Part shown: in pieces, positions 6,090 through 9,340 of the stretch
How the letters are laid out: every line of letters begins with the position of its first letter
Position numbering within the stretch: the first letter of the stretch is position 1
DNA from: Methylophilaceae bacterium UBA5127
GTDB lineage: Bacteria > Pseudomonadota > Gammaproteobacteria > Burkholderiales > Methylophilaceae
Assembly (NCBI GenBank): GCA_002414145.1
Contig: DHYP01000026.1
Location: 19,858 to 29,197 of the forward strand
Length of the DNA stretch: 9,340 bases
Reading direction: 5' to 3'
The notes under the pieces: model-generated
The model's input: the letters and a program-made list of their open reading frames with translations, nothing else
Databases searched by the model: none
Told to the model about the DNA's origin: nothing
Program-made: the position numbers and the translations under genes

Positions 6090-6947
6090 ATGACCAATAC
6101 AGCATTACAAGAAATTTCTTCAGCTAGAGATGCTGGCACATTAATCCCCTACACGGGTCCATTTGTACTGAGCCTAGACCCTGCCACCTGCCATGTGCCT
6201 AGCACGCCAGGAGATTTAGTCAAATTACTGACATCCAAGGTTAGTGTGCCACATAAAATTCGCAACAATCTCACTGCTGCGGCACAGTTTATAGAAAACT
6301 TTAAGCACAGAAAAAGCATTGTGAGCTTAATGAACGAAGCTTATGAACCTAGCGTTACGCCTAATGTATTACACCAGTATTTAGCTGCTTTACCTAAAAA
6401 ACCATTATTAATCGTAGATACTTGGTATGACGACGCCATGTCTAAGGCGCTTGCTGGGATGAGCAATTGGGGACAAGTCCAAGGCGTTTCACAGTCTGAA
6501 CATTTTGGTGAGTGGGTAAAGTATTTTGATGCTGAAGGCAATATGGTGGAACCATCTGTCGCGGATAGCTGGGACATTATTCTTTACAAACCGTTAGGCT
6601 CTGTCTCACCCGCTAAAAACTTCATTGTGTCTGACTCTGATTTTGTTGAAGTGCTCACAGAAATAGACATTCAAACCCCTATTCCAGAGCGTGTTAAAAC
6701 ACTACGGACAGGCGCTCACTTTTTGTTCATGGGTTGCCGTTTCAATCATCAATTGACACGTACATACGCCAGACAAGTCATGAAGCGTTCATCTGATAAG
6801 CACTGGGCAATTATAGAAGGCCCTCTGACGCGCATGGAACAAAGATTCATGGAAGAGCAAAACATTACTAGAATTGATATGCCACTCGCACAGTTTGTTG
6901 GTTGGTTACAAACAGGCAAAGTCAGTGAAGTGCTGGTCGCCGCATAA
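6090..6947 (+). CDS. SIR2-like protein of the nif cluster
   Basis: A 285-residue protein that looks like a SIR2-like (SIR2_2 type) Rossmann domain. Supporting segments are LIPYTGPFVLSL (18-29), in the place of the GAGxS nucleotide loop; PLLIVDTWYDD (105-115), like the T-N-Y/D strand; YKPLGSVSPAKNFIVSDSDFV (from 166), like the LHGS-x-P-x-V-x-T-x-D-Y stretch; and FLFMGCRFNHQLTRTYARQV (211-230), like the FLGYS-N-D segment. The catalytic His of the His-Gly motif appears as L169, and the glycine loop is altered, so NAD hydrolase or deacylase activity is doubtful. ATG 6090 has AAGGA (6076-6080) 9 bases upstream. It directly follows the DegT-like gene, suggesting a functional pair. The family call is moderate and rests on patterns rather than on a search. 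Confidence 0.72.
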   Translation: MTNTALQEISSARDAGTLIPYTGPFVLSLDPATCHVPSTPGDLVKLLTSKVSVPHKIRNNLTAAAQFIENFKHRKSIVSLMNEAYEPSVTPNVLHQYLAALPKKPLLIVDTWYDDAMSKALAGMSNWGQVQGVSQSEHFGEWVKYFDAEGNMVEPSVADSWDIILYKPLGSVSPAKNFIVSDSDFVEVLTEIDIQTPIPERVKTLRTGAHFLFMGCRFNHQLTRTYARQVMKRSSDKHWAIIEGPLTRMEQRFMEEQNITRIDMPLAQFVGWLQTGKVSEVLVAA

Positions 6948-6972
6948 TTACGCCTGCATCAAAGGAAAGCAT

Positions 6973-7200
6973 ATGCCCCTATACGATTTTTACTGCAAAT
7001 CTTGTAATAAAACTTTTGAGTTATTGGCAAAAGTATCCAGCACGCCCGCCTGTCCAGAATGTGGTGGTGAGATTGAAAAACAGGTGTCTCGCATTGCGCC
7101 TGCGGGAAAAACAGCAGGCATCGTTGCTCGTGCACGCGCTCAAGCATCCAAAGAAGGACATTTTAGCAACTACTCTAAGGCTGAGAAAAAGGGGTTATGA
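6973..7200 (+). CDS. FmdB-family zinc ribbon protein
   Basis: A 75-residue protein of the FmdB / putative regulatory zinc-ribbon group. It starts MPLYDFYCKSCNKTFE and has two knuckles, C8-x2-C11 and C27-x2-C30, that should bind one zinc (or possibly another metal). A basic, Ala-rich tail from about residue 40 ends SKAEKKGL. The family is small and widespread, with no firmly established function; FmdB itself was proposed as a regulator of formamidase genes. ATG 6973 has AAAGGA at 6961-6966. The stop overlaps the next start in ATGA. Its presence in the nif block is unusual for a generic zinc ribbon and suggests a local role, perhaps in regulation or protein contact. Confidence 0.9.
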   Translation: MPLYDFYCKSCNKTFELLAKVSSTPACPECGGEIEKQVSRIAPAGKTAGIVARARAQASKEGHFSNYSKAEKKGL

Positions 7201-7496
7201 AGAGTAAGGAATTGCTGTCGAATCTGGAGCTGACACGTCGTTATTTCTCCACTTACAGCGGCATTAGGCTACCGATTAAATTAAGTCAACCATTAGAAGC
7301 AGCCGCTATTGCTAATCGTAACACTTATTTTATTGGCTACTACGATAAAGCAGATGTCATGATTGGCTTTCAGAAAATGGTCTATGGCGAGATCGAGTTA
7401 CAGCATTACTATGTTTTTAATATTGACGGAAAGTTGATTCAAGCAGAAATCACCAATGTAGAACAAGAGGTGACAGTGCTAGATTTCAAGACATAA
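7197..7496 (+). CDS. Uncharacterised 99-residue nif-block protein
   Basis: I do not recognise this family with confidence. It has an N-terminal helix (KSKELLSNLELTRRYFSTY), then alternating strands: IRLPIKLSQP, NTYFIGYYDKADVMIGFQKMVYGEIELQHYYVF and LIQAEITNV. That pattern suggests a small beta-sheet domain rich in Tyr and Phe, without Cys. The ATG at 7197 overlaps the FmdB stop in ATGA, and AAGGGG at 7189-7194 could serve as a ribosome site. Coding is supported by tight coupling and a full-length frame with ordinary composition. No function can be assigned beyond membership of the nif operon. Confidence 0.78.
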   Translation: MKSKELLSNLELTRRYFSTYSGIRLPIKLSQPLEAAAIANRNTYFIGYYDKADVMIGFQKMVYGEIELQHYYVFNIDGKLIQAEITNVEQEVTVLDFKT

Positions 7497-7522
7497 GTTT
7501 TTAGATACAAGAAAGTACATAC

Positions 7523-7918
7523 ATGGCACGTACCTATACTGTCAAAATGAAACAAGACGCTTTCCCATTGCGAGTAGCTTTGCAAGCTGCAATCAAAGCG
7601 CTGGGATACCCGCTGACGCTAGAAGATGATTATGTACCGTTTGCCAGTTCAGGCTATCTACCCTGCACGCTTGATGGGGAAGATGCGGGACTCATTATAC
7701 GTTTTATCGGCAGTGAGGATATCACTAACCAGAATGCCTCTATAAGCCTGCAATGGAGCGGTGATGCTAGAGAGAAAGCGACAGTCATGATTGTCGCTAC
7801 CGCCCTTGCTGCAAGCTTTGAAGCCACGGTATTGGATGAAACTAATGTTGAACTCACATTTGCAGAACTTGCTGCCCGCACTAAAAAAGTCTTAGCAAGC
7901 ATAAGCGAATTTATTTAA
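7523..7918 (+). CDS. Uncharacterised 131-residue nif-block protein
   Basis: Unrecognised. The N-terminal KMKQDAFPLRVALQAAIKALG looks like a basic amphipathic helix, and DYVPFASSGYLPCTLDGEDAG and IIRFIGSED follow as strands. ATVMIVATALAASFEATVLD (from about residue 90) is hydrophobic but too short and interrupted for a clear membrane helix. The C-terminus is helical (ELAARTKKVLASISEF). The overall alternation suggests an alpha/beta fold with one cysteine. The ribosome site is weak (AAGAAAG at 7509-7515). The ATG is directly preceded by AAGTACATAC, which also occurs just before the GST start at 8442. Probably cotranscribed with its neighbours; role unknown. Confidence 0.75.
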   Translation: MARTYTVKMKQDAFPLRVALQAAIKALGYPLTLEDDYVPFASSGYLPCTLDGEDAGLIIRFIGSEDITNQNASISLQWSGDAREKATVMIVATALAASFEATVLDETNVELTFAELAARTKKVLASISEFI

Positions 7919-7964
7919 TTGGCGACGCATAGCTGAGTTGCTCAATATCAGAACGGAGTTGTAC

Positions 7965-8420
7965 ATGATTCACGTAGTAGAAATTAATGAACAAAATCGT
8001 GCGCGCGTCTGGTTTGCTTTTGATGAAGCAGACTTTGTGCGTAAAGTGCAAGCAAACTTTGGGGAGACCACTGAAAATATCATTTTTGAGCAAACCACAC
8101 CACAGCAGTTGCTACACTCAAAACATGCCAGTGCAGAAATTATTAGTGCCCTTGTGGCACAATTTGGCGCAGATACGATCGTTTATCGCGCCGACTATTT
8201 ATTAGGTCATGGCGTATACCAAGTAGAATCTGTGTCAGCGCTACGCGCTAGCTTGGCGGCTGTCGCCAGTGTGGCTGACTTCCGTGTTTATACTAGCGAT
8301 GAAGATGCCGCTGAAGAGTTAGATAGAGACCCGCTCTATAAGTCTAAAGAAGGCTTTGAGGCTGCTTTAAAGCTGCGCGCGCAACTCGTGGAGATGGAAG
8401 TGATTGCCGAAGATTTTTAA
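7965..8420 (+). CDS. Uncharacterised 151-residue nif-block protein
   Basis: Unrecognised acidic cytoplasmic protein. It starts MIHVVEINEQNRARVWFAFDEADFVRKV, followed by ILFE-like strands and two helical parts: KHASAEIISALVAQFGADTIVY and LRASLAAVASVADFRVYTSDEDAAEELDRD. It ends in a helix plus acidic tail (AQLVEMEVIAEDF). There are no cysteines. I chose ATG 7965 because GGAG at 7954-7957 lies 7 bases upstream; a TTG at 7938 would add 9 residues but has no ribosome site. The 46-base gap before it contains nothing recognisable. Adjacent genes on both sides are on the same strand, which supports membership of the nif operon. Confidence 0.77.
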   Translation: MIHVVEINEQNRARVWFAFDEADFVRKVQANFGETTENIIFEQTTPQQLLHSKHASAEIISALVAQFGADTIVYRADYLLGHGVYQVESVSALRASLAAVASVADFRVYTSDEDAAEELDRDPLYKSKEGFEAALKLRAQLVEMEVIAEDF

Positions 8421-8441
8421 CGCGCACTTCAAGTACATACG

Positions 8442-9059
8442 ATGAAATTCTATATGACACCAGGTTCATGCTCTACAGGCATTCATATTCTGCTAGAAGA
8501 GTTGGAGCTGCCTTTTGAGGCGTATTTAATTAACCTAATGGCGGGTGACCAGTTTAAATCTGAGTATCTTGCCATCAATCCTAAATCGACAATCCCAACG
8601 CTGATACTAGACGATGGCACATCCATTACAGAATTTCAAGCCATTGCCTGGTGGTTAGCACGTAGCCATCCTAAGGCAAAGCTACTGCCAGATGACATTG
8701 CCAGTGAAGTTCGAGTAGTAGAAACACTGGATTACGTCGTCGGCACCATACACGGACAAGGCTACACCCGAATCTTCACCACATCCAACTATAGCGATAA
8801 TGAGGCCGAGCATGCGCAGATTAAACAGCGCGGTTATGAAATCGTTGGAAAAGGCTTAGCGGTCATGAGCGACTTACTATTTGGCAAAGAGTATGTCGTA
8901 GACCGTTTTAGCATCGCAGATGCGGCATTGTTTTATGTGGAGTTCTGGGCAGATAAAATTAAGTTGGATTTACCTGCTAACTGCCTTGCACACTACCAAC
9001 GCATGCTTTCCAGACCTGCTGTTAGACAAGTCTTGCTAGAAGAAGGCTACAGAGTTTAG
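8442..9059 (+). CDS. Glutathione S-transferase, beta-class-like
   Basis: A 205-residue cytosolic GST with an N-terminal thioredoxin fold (about 1-80) and a helical C-terminal domain. The active-site stretch MKFYMTPGSCSTGIHILLEE carries C10, the cysteine characteristic of beta-class bacterial GSTs. The cis-proline is P52 in KSTIPTLILDDG, and the glutathione gamma-Glu contact E64 lies in SITEFQAIAWWLA. The N-capping box SIAD occurs in RFSIADAALFYV. A GST in a nif block could protect nitrogenase or its Fe-S assembly proteins against oxidative thiol damage, but this is inferred. The ribosome site is very weak; the AAGTACATAC word ends one base before the ATG. Alternative roles include detoxification unrelated to nitrogen fixation. 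Confidence 0.92.
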   Translation: MKFYMTPGSCSTGIHILLEELELPFEAYLINLMAGDQFKSEYLAINPKSTIPTLILDDGTSITEFQAIAWWLARSHPKAKLLPDDIASEVRVVETLDYVVGTIHGQGYTRIFTTSNYSDNEAEHAQIKQRGYEIVGKGLAVMSDLLFGKEYVVDRFSIADAALFYVEFWADKIKLDLPANCLAHYQRMLSRPAVRQVLLEEGYRV

Positions 9060-9101
9060 CTTGCATCTGCGTACCCTACCCACTCAATTAGAGAAAAGAT
9101 T

Positions 9102-9340
9102 ATGAGCATTATTGCAATTGCCTGGCGTGCCCACCCAGATTTTCCACTTATCGTATTAATGAATCAGGATGGCTTACATGACGAAGCACTCACGCCCGCC
9201 GCATGGTGGACTAATCCACCAGAATGTTTTGCGGGTAAAGACGCATCTGGTGGCACATCACTCGGCATTACACGGGATGGGCGCTATGCCGCGGTGACAG
9301 CTTTTAGAGATAATCAGCCAATTGATGCAACGTTGCCTGC
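9102..9340 (+). CDS. NRDE/TANGO2-like protein, N-terminal part (cut by window end)
   Basis: The first 79 residues of a protein that matches the start of the NRDE (TANGO2) family. HPDFPLIVLMNQD parallels the usual HPxxPLILAANRDE, and GGTSLGITRDGRYAAVTAFRD parallels GGTWLGVTRDGRFAALTNxR. Family members normally begin Met-Cys and carry Asn-Arg-Asp-Glu; here residue 2 is Ser, and the signature is N21-Q22-D23-G24. The conserved Trp of GGTWLG is Ser. The family is thought to have an N-terminal-nucleophile hydrolase-like fold with unsettled function. No strong ribosome site is visible (GAGAAAAG at 9091-9098 is the best). The rest of the gene is beyond the window. Confidence 0.78.
   Translation, partial: MSIIAIAWRAHPDFPLIVLMNQDGLHDEALTPAAWWTNPPECFAGKDASGGTSLGITRDGRYAAVTAFRDNQPIDATLP

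Noticed and set aside
6090..6947. SIR2-like gene as part of an anti-phage defence system
   Set aside because: No nuclease, Argonaute, helicase or other defence gene lies nearby; all neighbours point to nitrogen fixation.
7016..7207. Second + strand open frame inside the FmdB gene
   Set aside because: Translation lacks motifs, while the other frame has two CxxC knuckles and the typical FmdB start.
7919..7964. Possible sigma-54 promoter (GG...GC elements near 7921-7941)
   Set aside because: The GG and GC pairs are spaced 9 or 17 bases apart instead of the required 10, and the flanking consensus is missing.
7938..7964. TTG start extending the 151-residue protein by nine residues
   Set aside because: No ribosome site precedes the TTG, while the ATG at 7965 has GGAG at a good distance.

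Overview
The window is the interior of a molybdenum-nitrogenase (nif) accessory gene cluster from a Gram-negative bacterium. All genes lie on the + strand. The gene set (nifB, fdxN, an A-type Fe-S carrier, a helical-repeat protein, an LRV Fe-S repeat protein, two nifZ-type genes, nifS, nifT) and the moderate, roughly mid-40s GC content (judged by eye) suggest a diazotrophic beta- or gammaproteobacterium. I cannot name a genus from the sequence alone.

Layout. Positions 1-322 hold the C-terminal end of nifB. A short gap with a strong imperfect hairpin (329-359) separates it from fdxN (392-613). Next comes a tightly coupled series: a HesB/IscA-type carrier with a His-rich tail (623-1015), a TPR-like helical protein (1020-1529), a [4Fe-4S] leucine-rich-repeat-variant (LRV) protein (1522-2301), nifZ (2291-2620), a second nifZ-like gene (2613-2888), a small Cys-containing protein (2899-3249), nifS (3246-4394), nifT (4423-4632) and a small protein often seen after nifT (4642-4908). 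Many junctions overlap by 1 to 11 bases, which suggests translational coupling in one long transcript.

The second half is less familiar. It has a DegT/DnrJ/EryC1/StrS-type protein whose PLP-binding lysine appears to be replaced by serine (4910-6061), a SIR2-like protein with an altered His-Gly motif (6090-6947), an FmdB-type zinc ribbon (6973-7200), three small proteins I cannot assign (7197-7496, 7523-7918, 7965-8420), a beta-class-like glutathione S-transferase (8442-9059), and the start of an NRDE/TANGO2-like protein with an altered signature (9102 to the window end).

How it fits together. NifB makes the Fe-S core of FeMo-cofactor, FdxN probably supplies electrons to it, NifS supplies sulfur, the IscA-like and LRV proteins may carry or bind Fe-S clusters, and NifZ helps mature the P-clusters of the MoFe protein. 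The downstream block is co-oriented and closely packed with the nif genes, so it probably acts in nitrogenase assembly, protection or control, but nothing in the sequence gives its mechanism. The most unusual point is that three neighbouring enzyme-like folds (DegT, SIR2, NRDE) all show changed signature residues, as if enzyme scaffolds had been reused. No promoter, terminator, tRNA, mobile element or CRISPR array was found, and no intergenic gap exceeds about 70 bases.
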